From the NCBI GenBank assembly GCA_946407065.1, contig CAMJMQ010000001.1, positions 1 through 64,000 of the forward strand: a stretch of DNA of 64,000 nucleotides, read 5' to 3'. Numbering within the stretch: position 1 is the first letter of the stretch; each line of letters begins with the position of its first letter. Made by a program: the position numbers and the translations under genes. This document shows, one piece after another, positions 35,629 through 44,116 of the stretch. The DNA is from an uncultured Clostridia bacterium (GTDB taxonomy: Bacteria > Bacillota > Clostridia > Oscillospirales > Acutalibacteraceae). Below the pieces are notes generated by a model that saw only the letters and a program-made list of their open reading frames with translations, did no database searches and had not been told where the DNA came from.

Positions 35629-36680
35629 AACCGAACACAAACTACACACAGCCTGAGCCCGAACTCGAGCTCATCAAGGCAAGCGAGATCACGCCCACAG
35701 AGGTGGAGTGGCTATGGTATCCGTACATTCCTTTCGGAAAAGTAACCATCCTCGAAGGTGATCCCGGCGACGGAAAGAGCAAGCTGCTCTTGGCGCTCAG
35801 CGCCATCCTCACGAAGGGAGCGCCGCTCCCCTTTGTCGGCGAAGAGGAGGTTCACGAGCCGATGACGGTCATCTATCAGACGACGGAGGACGCCGCAGAC
35901 GATACCGTTGTCCCACGCTTCATCGCGTCGAACGGCGACAGAAACAACCTCATTTTCATCAGCGAGGACAAGAAGCATCTGACCTTCGGCGACAGCCGAC
36001 TGGCGCAGGCGATCAAGCAGACGGGCGCGAAGCTCTTGATTCTCGATCCCCTCAGCTCGTACATCGGCGAGGATTGTTCGCTCAATGCTGCCAACGAAAT
36101 GCGAACGGAATTCAATCACCTGATCGAGACCGCGCGTGAGGAACACTGCGCCGTCGTAGTGGTGCATCACATGAACAAGAACGCGACGACGCCGCTGAAC
36201 CGCACGAACGGCAGTGTCGATATCGCAGGCGCTGCACGCAGTATTCTGGCGGTGACACGCACGCCGAACAAGGCAAATCCGCAGGAGAGAGTCATGGTTC
36301 AGGTGAAGTCGAATCTTGCGCCGACCGGCTCGGCGATCCTGTTTGAGGTTGCCGAACAGGGTGTGGATTTCATCGACGAAGTGGAGATGACAGCGGACGA
36401 AGCGTTCTCTGCAATCGCTCCGAAAATGGGGCGTCCGAGTGAGAAATCCGACGCCGCGACAGACTTTATTCTGAGCCTGCTTCGCGGCGGAAAGCAGCCT
36501 GCGACAGAATGCGAACAGCAGTTAAAAGCGGCGGGATTCAAGAAATCGACGATTAAAAAGGCAAAGCGAAACGCGGGCGTTTCATCTGTCAAAGAGGGCT
36601 TCACTTGGTACTGGATTCTTGAGGAAAACGTGTCCGATCAACCGATCTTCACTGCCGATGACGATCTGCCGTTTGAGTGA
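35625..36680 (+). CDS. RepA-like RecA-fold ATPase of element C
   Basis: A 351-residue AAA_25 ATPase. Walker A VTILEGDPGDGKSKLLLALS, Walker B KLLILDPLSSYIGED, then CAVVVVHHMNKNATTP and SVDIAGAARSILAVTRTP. The C-terminal 80 residues have a winged-helix-like part (PATECEQQLKAAGFKKSTIK). It probably acts in replication of the excised element. Start ATG follows AAAGGAGG. It is clearly related in type, but not close in sequence, to the RepA of IME-A. Confidence 0.9.
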   Translation: MKPNTNYTQPEPELELIKASEITPTEVEWLWYPYIPFGKVTILEGDPGDGKSKLLLALSAILTKGAPLPFVGEEEVHEPMTVIYQTTEDAADDTVVPRFIASNGDRNNLIFISEDKKHLTFGDSRLAQAIKQTGAKLLILDPLSSYIGEDCSLNAANEMRTEFNHLIETAREEHCAVVVVHHMNKNATTPLNRTNGSVDIAGAARSILAVTRTPNKANPQERVMVQVKSNLAPTGSAILFEVAEQGVDFIDEVEMTADEAFSAIAPKMGRPSEKSDAATDFILSLLRGGKQPATECEQQLKAAGFKKSTIKKAKRNAGVSSVKEGFTWYWILEENVSDQPIFTADDDLPFE

Positions 36681-36720
36681 AAGAGCCATGAAGGATTCTG
36701 TTTTTCAGGGACATAATCAG

Positions 36721-36852
36721 CGTGTAAGGCGCGGGGTTCCTGTGCCGCTCACAAGCGGTGCAGGAGCGTCTTACACTGTAGCGAGCATAGGCTTTGTACA
36801 TACAAAGCCGGCGGGTGTATCCCGAAAGGGGAAAATCCCCTGTCACCCCTAT
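36721..36852. other. structured non-coding segment, candidate oriT of element C
   Basis: Between repA and mobC. GTGTAAG (36721) pairs with CTTACAC (ending about 36778) around a long hairpin made by TCCTGTGCCGCT and AGCGGTGCAGGA. A second hairpin GGCTTTGT-ACAT-ACAAAGCC follows, then CGGGTGTATCCCG and a GGGGAAAATCCCC hairpin. Such nested inverted repeats just upstream of mobC are typical of oriT. No nic site was assigned. Confidence 0.45.
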
Positions 36853-36874
36853 TTCAAATCAAGGAGGAATTACC

Positions 36875-37183
36875 ATGCAAAGAAAACTGAGAATCAATCT
36901 TCGCGTCAGCGAGGATGAGATGAAGGTCCTGTTGCACTCGGCGAAGCGCGCAGGGCTTTCTTTATCGGCGTATCTGCGTCAGGTCGGTTGCAGTCAGCCG
37001 ATCAAAAAGAAACCGTGCAAGGCTCTCAAAGACTGTTTCCGAATGGTCGGTGAGCTGAGGCAAAACTTTCGTTGGGCAAGCGCCGCGTCAATGGATCGGG
37101 CGCTCGCGGATTTACAGGATAGATTGCTCGATGCGTATCACGAGGAGGCAGAAGATGGGAACAACAAAAATCTGGGCGATTAA
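36875..37183 (+). CDS. mobC: MobC-like relaxosome protein
   Basis: A 102-residue protein. The N-terminal MQRKLRINLRVSEDEMKVLL plus SAKRAGLSLSAYLRQVGC is a ribbon-helix-helix DNA-binding module, followed by a helical part (LKDCFRMVGELRQNFRWASA). This is the standard layout of MobC accessory proteins that bind oriT. AAGGAGG precedes the ATG at 36875. The stop overlaps the relaxase start. Confidence 0.82.
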   Translation: MQRKLRINLRVSEDEMKVLLHSAKRAGLSLSAYLRQVGCSQPIKKKPCKALKDCFRMVGELRQNFRWASAASMDRALADLQDRLLDAYHEEAEDGNNKNLGD

Positions 37184-38537
37184 GGACAGCCTGTCGCGCG
37201 TACTGGACTATGCCGCCAATCCGCATAAGACCATCTATTCCGATCTGCGAAACGTCTTGCATTATGCAGGTGATGAAGAAAAAACCGGCGGCGCGGAAAA
37301 AGCGTGCTTTGTCACCGGCGTCAACTGCTCTGCCGTTACCGCGTTTGACGAAATGCGTTCCGTGCAGGAGCGGTTCGGCAAGACAACAGGCAATGTCGCC
37401 TACCATGCTTACCAGAGCTTCAAGACCGATGAGGTTACGCCCGAGCTGTGTCATCAGATCGGCGTGGAGCTGGCAAGAAAAATGTGGGGCGACGGGTATC
37501 AGGTACTCGTCGCCACCCACTTCAATACGGGCACCTATCACAATCACTTTGTCGTAAACGCCGTGAATATGTGGGACGGCAAAAAGTTCAACTGCAACGA
37601 GGGCGCGTATTGGAAGTTCCGAGCGCTGTCGGATGAGCTGTGCGCCGAACATCGACTGACGATCATCAAGAACCCGCAGGGCAAAACGCCGCGCAGTATT
37701 TACTTTGCCGAGAAGCGCGGCGATCCGACAACCTTCAACCTCATGCGTGAGGCAATCGACTATGCGATCACCCGTTCACGCGGCTTCGATGACTTCAAGC
37801 GCATCATGTGCGCTCAAGGGTATTTCATCGACCTGAATCCAAACCGCAAATACTGGACGATCCGATCGGAGAACAGCAAAAAGGCGGTCAGGATGTATCG
37901 TCTCGGCGAGAGCTACTCCAACGATTCTATCAAGCGGCGGATCTATGAACAGGGCTTTGACACTTGGCAGCGCAACGCCGACTATACACACAGCCGCGTT
38001 ACGCTGCGCGACTATCGTCCGCCGAGGCGGCGATTTCTCGGCAGCTTCAAGCAGACAAAGAAGCGCACGGGTCTGGTCGCCCTGTACATGCACTACTGCT
38101 ATCTGCTCGGATATTATCCGAAGAACCGTCGGTACCAACCGCTCTCGCCCGAAATGAAGGAGGCGTGGCGGCATCTGGATCGGCTGTCGGATCAAGTGCG
38201 GCTGGTATCGCACAAGGGCCTGACCACGATCGAAGATGTCCATAGCTTCATCTCCGAGACCGATCAATCGATTCAGGATATTTCTGCTGATCGACAGAAG
38301 ATATACAACAAACTGCGCCGCTGTCATAACGATGATCGGCGCTCGGAGCTGTTGCACCGGCGCGACGACTGCACGGCAGCTCTGACCAATCTGCGCAAGG
38401 AGAAAAAGATCGCCCTCACGATCCTCGAGGACAATCCGACCGTCAAACAAAACATCCGCATCGAAACACAGATGCGGAACGAAGCATATGGCTTACAGCA
38501 GAAGCAGAGGCATGCTTTCAGAAGCCATGGAAGGTGA
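37155..38537 (+). CDS. MobP-type relaxase of element C
   Basis: A 460-residue relaxase. MGTTKIWAIKDSLSRVLDYA opens the nuclease domain; the metal-binding triad region is LVATHFNTGTYHNHFVVNAV (H...H-x-H). The C-terminal 120 residues form a coiled coil (SFISETDQSIQDISADRQKI and on). It nicks oriT and guides transfer; no coupling protein or secretion genes are in the element, so it must use another element's machinery. ATG 37155 has GGAGG upstream and overlaps mobC by 29 bp. No nested second gene like that in IME-A was found. Confidence 0.88.
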   Translation: MGTTKIWAIKDSLSRVLDYAANPHKTIYSDLRNVLHYAGDEEKTGGAEKACFVTGVNCSAVTAFDEMRSVQERFGKTTGNVAYHAYQSFKTDEVTPELCHQIGVELARKMWGDGYQVLVATHFNTGTYHNHFVVNAVNMWDGKKFNCNEGAYWKFRALSDELCAEHRLTIIKNPQGKTPRSIYFAEKRGDPTTFNLMREAIDYAITRSRGFDDFKRIMCAQGYFIDLNPNRKYWTIRSENSKKAVRMYRLGESYSNDSIKRRIYEQGFDTWQRNADYTHSRVTLRDYRPPRRRFLGSFKQTKKRTGLVALYMHYCYLLGYYPKNRRYQPLSPEMKEAWRHLDRLSDQVRLVSHKGLTTIEDVHSFISETDQSIQDISADRQKIYNKLRRCHNDDRRSELLHRRDDCTAALTNLRKEKKIALTILEDNPTVKQNIRIETQMRNEAYGLQQKQRHAFRSHGR

Positions 38538-38599
38538 GCATCATGAGTTGTTATCCCGACGAGACAGTCAACATATTGACCTCTTGACCACATTGAAAT

Positions 38600-38636
38600 A
38601 CCGCCGCCTTCTCACAGAGAAAGCGGCGGTTATTCT
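38600..38636 (+). terminator. terminator after relaxase
   Basis: CCGCCGCC and GCGGCGG form a 7-bp GC stem around a 14-nt loop, followed by TTATTCT. It ends the mob operon of element C. Confidence 0.7.
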
Positions 38637-38821
38637 ATCAAGATCACCTTTTTCGGTATGCCCATGTTCTCCCGCTGCGGAAACGAACAAGCATGATATT
38701 ATGCCACTTCATCTATCAAAAATTAATTCATCTATCAAATTATTGAATAAAACTGATAGATGAAGGCAAAGAAAGAATCGGTGGGGATAGATCATCATAT
38801 TCTATAAAAATCGGCACTTTG

Positions 38822-39790
38822 ATTTGTGCAGGGTAAATAAATTTGAAAGAATTCAAAATTCACCCTTTTATTTTGGCCTTTCCCGTGTCCGTATATTAGA
38901 GAGGCTTTTTTAGATATCTCTTCAAAACCACCCCTACAAAATCCGGATTTTTCTGCATATAGTGAAAGAATTTTATCTCGGTGGGTACCGTTTCGAGTTC
39001 TGCCGTGACCGTATTATAGAGGACTGACTTGATCGATTCATCTTGCACAAAAACATGACGCAACTTTTGTGCAGGGTTACAAAATCAAAAAAGTTTTCTT
39101 CCACTACCCTAATTTTCGGGGTCTCCCGTGACCGTATTATAGAGAGTCTTATTATTTCTTTAAACTACCCCCACAAAACCCGAATTTTTGTCCGTATAGT
39201 GAAGGAATCTTTCAGAAGCATTGATTCAAACCCTGACATTCTGATCTTTTGTGAGGAAACATATAGAGAGCTATAGTTTCAACAAAAAAATTTGAAAAAG
39301 ATTTCGGCAGTTCCTCAAAAAGTGTGGAAAAGGTGCACAAACCTTTCAAAAAATGGATGTACAAAACCTGATTTTATCTGCATATAGTGAAGGGCATAAA
39401 AAAAGTTAGAGAACGGTTCTAAAAATCGCTTTCTCACCGGCTATGTAATAGAAGGGAAAGCTAATCGCTGATAACACCTTCGACAAATCCTTTGGCAATA
39501 ACAACAAAAGGCGGATCATTCATTTGTGCAAAAGAACAAAATTTAAAAAAATTAGACTCAATTCTCAAAAAAGTGTGGAATATAGTAGTGAAAGGGCAAA
39601 AGAATTCTTGCACAAAAGCTCGAAGTTCGTTTTGTGCATAGTTACAAAAGTGAGGAAAAGGTGCACAAACCTTTCAAAAAACGCCCCCACAAAACCCGAT
39701 TTTTTCTGCATATAGTGAAGGGCTTGAAAAAAAGAATTGAAATGTTCGAATTTAAAGCCATTCTCACCGGCTATTTAATAGAAGGGTATT
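38822..39790. repeat. interspersed repeat tract with three repeat families
   Basis: About 1 kb without a convincing gene. Family 1, CCCCACAAAACCCGATTTTT then CTGCATATAGTGAAGG, occurs at 38928-38968, 39165-39207, 39353-39394 and 39681-39723. Family 2, CGTGACCGTATTATAGAG, is at 38884, 39004 and 39127. Family 3, CTCACCGGCTATNTAATAG, is at 39433 and 39763. Spacers repeat words such as TTTGTGCAGGGTTACAAAAT and AAAGGTGCACAAACCTTTCA. All families end in a TATA-rich -10-like box followed by GAGAG or GAAGG, so they may be serial promoters or iterons. Confidence 0.6.
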
Positions 39791-39844
39791 TTTAATGATT
39801 GCTAAACCGCCCAATCAATCCGTTTTCTACGGTCAGGGCTGTTG

Positions 39845-40215
39845 ATAAAAGAGCACCTTGAAAACAGAATAACAACATAACCTTCACGTTCTCTGCGGTG
39901 TGTGTAACACGAGAACCACATAAGCCACATGAGCGAACGCTCCGAAAGGAGCCTTCAGGACTCAGACGGTACGGATGCAGCCGTACCGAAGGCGACGACA
40001 GCCGCAGCAGGATAATGATACTTCCGTCCAGTCACAGTCCGAGCGGTAACCAACCCGTCGCAGGCAATGAGGGCGGCTGCGGGCGATCCTCGCGGCGGTC
40101 GACAGACCGATGGGCTGATGCACAGCCGAAGGTTATGTACAGATTAAGACATCCCGGCGCTGTGGGAAGACAAGCTCTTCTCAGAGCGGCAGGATGCCAA
40201 TAATAATAATTTCAT
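39845..40215 (+). ncRNA. structured leader upstream of excisionase
   Basis: A GC-richer 370-nt segment between the repeat tract and xis. Hairpins visible: GCTCC-GAAA-GGAGC (39938-39951), GGTACGG-ATGCAG-CCGTACC (39968-39987), and complementary words GCCGCAGC (40001) and GCTGCGGG (about 40075) for a long-range pairing. It begins with GAGCACCTTGAAAACAGAAT. No protein reading is convincing. I infer a structured RNA controlling xis or an RNA of the mobile element; family not identified. Confidence 0.45.
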
Positions 40216-40228
40216 AAGGAGGTAAACC

Positions 40229-40444
40229 ATGGAAACCAAAGGAACGAAGATCATCGAATGTCAGGAAGAGCACGAAGAGTTGAAATTCTACGGGACAAAG
40301 GACGTCGCAAGAATCCTGGGATGTTCTTTACCGACCGCCAGAGACGTAATGATGCGATATGACTTTCCGCTTATCCGAGTCGGCAAGAATATGAAGGTCA
40401 GCTCGAAGGCGCTGGAAGAATGGTCAATGAAAAGGCACACATAA
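40229..40444 (+). CDS. xis: excisionase-like HTH protein of element C
   Basis: A 71-residue protein: EELKFYGTKDVARILGCSLP, TARDVMMRYDFPLIRVGKNM, KVSSKALEEWSMKRH. It matches the 59-residue Xis at 27041 in layout (x-x-DVARILGxSxxTAR-x-x-M). It would direct excision together with the integrase. AAGGAGG precedes the ATG. Unlike element B, the integrase does not follow at once: a tannase-like gene lies between. Confidence 0.85.
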   Translation: METKGTKIIECQEEHEELKFYGTKDVARILGCSLPTARDVMMRYDFPLIRVGKNMKVSSKALEEWSMKRHT

Positions 40445-40531
40445 AGACGATGTCCATATTTAACCCGTCAATATAACAGCATGATGACTCAGTGAAAGCA
40501 TTTTGAAAGAGCCCCTGCGCAATATAGAATA

Positions 40532-40568
40532 GGCGCGGAAACTCAGTCTCCGCGCCTTGATTTTTATA
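40532..40568. terminator. convergent terminator
   Basis: GGCGCGGA-AACTCAG-TCTCCGCGCC followed by TTGATTTTT on the plus strand, between xis and the convergent tannase-like gene. Confidence 0.75.
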
Positions 40569-40581
40569 TCTCTTTTTTATG

Positions 40582-42402
40582 CTATTTCATACAGCTGTTG
40601 ACCCACTCGATAAAGTTGGATGTGCTGTCGCCGGTACGCTCGGCTTCGGTATGACCCTGACCCCATACGGTCTCAAAGTCTACATCTTTGACGCCCTCAT
40701 AGCTCTCGAGCGCTAATGCAAGGTTAACTTCCGTCGATAATGCCGTATCGCCTTGATTGATGCCGGTGCGGATGCGCCAGTATTTTGCCACGTTGGATGT
40801 ACCGTAGCCGCCCTGACTCTTTAGCAGATAATAGAGCGGTGTGTACATATTCACACGCTGCTCGGCGGTATAACCGACAGAATCCGTCTTGCTGAGATCT
40901 TCGCTGTAGGAGGAAGCATACTCGCTTTTAAGCTCGCTCAGGATAGTCGAAAGTGTGCTGTCAAAATGTGCGCCGTTGCCGTCACCGTAGCCAAAGAGTG
41001 TATTTTCACCCTGACCCGCGTCAAGCTGGTCAAATGCTCCGAGGTTTTTGGATGCGTTCTTACAAGCCTTGACAAATGCTTCTACGCTTGTAATCGTCGC
41101 TTTATTGGTGCTCGCGTCGTAGGTGATCCATTCACCGTCCGCGTTGAGCGCGTCGATATAATCCTGCGCGGTCTCATAGGTGCCGGAGGTGCTGACTCCG
41201 CTTGACGAAATATCGTTGCGCGTGATCTGATCGGCGTCCTCAATAGATGTTGCATCTTCTGCGCTATTACCGCCGTCAGGCTTGGATCCCGAAGGGGGAT
41301 CGCCTGAGGGCGCACCGTCGGGCTTTTCGCCACTCGGCATTCCGCCGCCGGAAGGGCCACCGCCCATACCGCCTTTAGAACTTGACGCGGTATATGGGAA
41401 CGTTGTATCAGAGAGGAAGTTGTTGAGTGATTCTTCAATCACGCTCTTCATGTAATCGTAATATGTTCCCGACTGATAAATACCGTCGGAGGATTCCGTG
41501 AGTGTCAGAGCGTTGCCGTTTTCATCGGTAAAGCCTGCGCTGTTGATATACGAGGCATATGCTTTGGCGAGGCTGTCGGATATCGCCTGCTCATCACTGG
41601 AGAGATTGGAGCGTGTAGCGCCCATCATCCATTCGTATGCCGCATCTGCTGTATCGAGGTTGGTGATCGGACACCAATCCATCGAGCCGAGCACCGCGTC
41701 GGATACGCCCTGCACCGCGCCGATCGCTTTCAGATAAGGATCATACAGTTCACTGTCACCGGTCGCGCCTACGATCGCCGACTGCGCTCCGCCGCCGCTC
41801 ATGCCGAACACGAAGATGCTTTCGCTGTCGCCTGCTATCTCTGCATCACAATAGCGGATATAACGGATCGCCGCTTTCAGGTCTGTCACACCAGCGGGGG
41901 CGCCGTCATCTCTGCCGCGGCAGCCCGCATGAACATAGACGAAGCCCTGAGAGGTGTAATCCGTCACACTCTTATACTCGGTCAGCGCGCTTTGTGCCGA
42001 ATAGCCGGGCGTATTGATCGGCATTACGACGGGAGCGGTGGTCGCAGTGTAACCATTCAGCTCTGCCGATGTGTTCAATTCGCAGGTGTAGGTACCGTCG
42101 CCGTTCTCGGTCGCTGTCATATAGGCGCCGGGGACGAATACTGCGAGTTTTTCATAATCTTCATTTGCCGGATTCTCACAGTATACGATACCGATTTGGT
42201 AATACACATTGTCATCGGCATTATACTGCCACTTGGTCATATCCAGCTTGGAGAGGTTTGTCGTTGCCGTGGTAGTTTTCGCGGCAGAGGAATCGGTTGT
42301 AGCGGCTTCGGTTGATTCTGTACTGCCGCCTGTGCTGCAGCCTGTCATCATCACTCCGAATAAACATAAGGTTATCATAATTGCCATTAGTTTTTTTAAC
42401 AT
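40582..42402 (-). CDS. subtype B tannase-like lipoprotein esterase
   Basis: A 606-residue exported lipoprotein. Signal MLKKLMAIMITLCLFGVMMT with lipobox MTGC-S, then a Thr/Ser linker. The alpha/beta-hydrolase core has YVHAGCRGRDDGAPAGVTDL, then SIFVFGMSGGGAQSAIVGAT with nucleophile Ser in G-M-S-G-G, and the late WGQGHTEAER His. A Gly-Pro-Ser-rich insertion (GGMGGGPSGGGMPSGEKPDG and on) splits the core. Bacterial tannases with this pattern hydrolyse gallate esters. It appears to be cargo between xis and int of element C. ATG 42402 follows GGGAGTGA; a GTG at 42411 is less likely. Confidence 0.8.
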   Translation of the reverse strand: MLKKLMAIMITLCLFGVMMTGCSTGGSTESTEAATTDSSAAKTTTATTNLSKLDMTKWQYNADDNVYYQIGIVYCENPANEDYEKLAVFVPGAYMTATENGDGTYTCELNTSAELNGYTATTAPVVMPINTPGYSAQSALTEYKSVTDYTSQGFVYVHAGCRGRDDGAPAGVTDLKAAIRYIRYCDAEIAGDSESIFVFGMSGGGAQSAIVGATGDSELYDPYLKAIGAVQGVSDAVLGSMDWCPITNLDTADAAYEWMMGATRSNLSSDEQAISDSLAKAYASYINSAGFTDENGNALTLTESSDGIYQSGTYYDYMKSVIEESLNNFLSDTTFPYTASSSKGGMGGGPSGGGMPSGEKPDGAPSGDPPSGSKPDGGNSAEDATSIEDADQITRNDISSSGVSTSGTYETAQDYIDALNADGEWITYDASTNKATITSVEAFVKACKNASKNLGAFDQLDAGQGENTLFGYGDGNGAHFDSTLSTILSELKSEYASSYSEDLSKTDSVGYTAEQRVNMYTPLYYLLKSQGGYGTSNVAKYWRIRTGINQGDTALSTEVNLALALESYEGVKDVDFETVWGQGHTEAERTGDSTSNFIEWVNSCMK

Positions 42403-42668
42403 TGGTCTCACTCCCTATCAGAATCTGTGACATTTTCGGTATGCTTGATTAACCGTGATTCTATCATAAAAGATGATTGTGTTTTTAATATGGTTACTAT
42501 GTGAAAAACAGGTGAATTTATCTTGTGTCCGACATTTCCTGATTACTGTCAGCCGGAGAAAGGTTGTTTGCGTCCGGTGACGAGAAATAATCCTGCATAC
42601 CGTCTTCTCTTTGTTTGCCTGCGGATTGATGATCGTCTTGATTTTGCGGGACATTCTCCTGCATAACA

Positions 42669-42696
42669 GGCGGAGTGCTGTTTCAACACCCCGCCG
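42669..42696. terminator. GC hairpin between tannase and integrase genes
   Basis: GGCGGAGTG and CACCCCGCC pair around CTGTTTCAA. There is no strong T-run. The remaining intergenic DNA (42403-42841) shows no gene. Confidence 0.4.
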
Positions 42697-42841
42697 TAAC
42701 AATTTTCAATAGTATTTCAGATTGATTTACTACATTTTTCAATATAAAAACCACTCTAAAAACTACACTTTGTCCATATTATGTGAGAAATCGCATATAT
42801 CAGTCATATTAAGTATTTCAAAAAGAAAGGAGTTCAAAAGT

Positions 42842-43984
42842 ATGGCAAAGAAAAAGCCGAAGGGCTACAGCATTTATTATTCGACGGAACGCGGATGTTA
42901 CGTCGGACAGACAAAAGGTCTCGTCTACGGCGAGGTCAAACGCAGATCCTTTTACGGCGCGACCGAAAAGGAAGTCCTGCGCAAAATTAAGAACTTTAAA
43001 AGTCAGGAGATGGCAGGCGAGTTCATCGAAGCCAATTTCATCACGCTGAACGAATTGGCGGAGCGCATCCTCGAGGATCAGCACGATCTCAACGAGATCA
43101 CCGAATCCACCTACACCCGCAAACGCGAGACGCTCAAGAAGCTCGCCCCCATTGGTGACAGACGCATACAGGATATCACCGAGGATATGATTAAGCGATT
43201 TCTGGTACAGCACATCCATTATTCGCAGTCGATCATCAACAAGATCTACCAGATGTTGAAGGCAACATTCGATGAGGCGGTGCGCAGGAAGATCATCACC
43301 GAGAGTCCGATGCTCTGCATCAAGAAGCCGAAGTCGAAGCAGGAAAAGGTGAAGGTGCGCGCGCTGACATTAAAAGAGCAGACGCGTCTGCTGAATCTGC
43401 TGAAAACCGAAGATGTCCTCTACGGCGATCAGATGCTGCTGTCGATGTTCACCGGTATGCGCATGGGTGAAGTCAACGCGCTGGAGGTCAAGGATATTGA
43501 TTTCAAGAACGGCATCATCAGCGTAAACAAAACCGTCTCGCTCAACGAAAACAAGGCAGACTGCATCCGAAAGCATACGAAAACAGCAGCCGGTATGCGC
43601 CGACTGCCGGTAGGTGATGATGTTTTGGTGTTCTTGAGAAGTATCATCGGGAAGAGGCGGGAGGGCAGGATCTTTTCAACCAAGGACGGCGATATCGTCA
43701 GCACCAACAAGGTGAGCGGTGCGTACTCGCGCCTCCTCAAACGGTATGATATCATCGATCACAGCGTCGACGGAAAGGTGGATCTACACAGCCTCAGACA
43801 TACCTACGCGACGCGATGTATCGAGGGAGGTATGCCGCCGCAGGTGCTCCAACATATTCTCGGGCATACCGACATCAGCACCACGCTCAATACTTACTGC
43901 GACACCTTTGACAGCTACGCCGAGGAGCACGTCGCAAAAGCAGACTTCTATATGAAGAATAATGACCTGTCGCTGGCCGGATAA
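42842..43984 (+). CDS. int: tyrosine integrase 2
   Basis: A 380-residue tyrosine recombinase with AP2-like N-terminal arm-binding region (GYSIYYSTERGCYVGQTKGL), core-binding domain and catalytic domain. Catalytic Arg lies in FTGMRMGEVNALEV, H-x-x-R in DLHSLRHTYATRCIEGG, His in LGHTDISTT and Tyr in NTYCDTF. It is very similar to integrase 3 (47248) and less so to integrase 1 (27302). It follows GGAG about 11 bases before the ATG at 42842. Likely integrase of element C, separated from xis by cargo. Confidence 0.93.
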   Translation: MAKKKPKGYSIYYSTERGCYVGQTKGLVYGEVKRRSFYGATEKEVLRKIKNFKSQEMAGEFIEANFITLNELAERILEDQHDLNEITESTYTRKRETLKKLAPIGDRRIQDITEDMIKRFLVQHIHYSQSIINKIYQMLKATFDEAVRRKIITESPMLCIKKPKSKQEKVKVRALTLKEQTRLLNLLKTEDVLYGDQMLLSMFTGMRMGEVNALEVKDIDFKNGIISVNKTVSLNENKADCIRKHTKTAAGMRRLPVGDDVLVFLRSIIGKRREGRIFSTKDGDIVSTNKVSGAYSRLLKRYDIIDHSVDGKVDLHSLRHTYATRCIEGGMPPQVLQHILGHTDISTTLNTYCDTFDSYAEEHVAKADFYMKNNDLSLAG

Positions 43985-44116
43985 GCTAAAAGAGATGTTC
44001 AATACAAAAAATGTGAAATTCATTCGAAATTAGTTTACAAATTTGTGAAATAAGGGTTGATATTTTTACAAAAAATGTGTAAAATAGGATTAGTCAATAC
44101 ATCGGAGGAATGACAC

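Noticed and set aside
37026..37652. A 208-codon minus-strand frame opposite the second relaxase
   Set aside because: The plus strand encodes a clear MobC and relaxase with ribosome sites; the antisense product has no recognisable feature.
38822..39790. CRISPR array
   Set aside because: Repeats are degenerate, of three kinds and unevenly spaced (about 190-330 bp for family 1); no cas genes.
39898..40203. A 101-codon frame in the region upstream of xis
   Set aside because: Composition (Arg, Gly, Ser) fits chance translation of structured GC-rich DNA; no Shine-Dalgarno; the hairpins argue for RNA.
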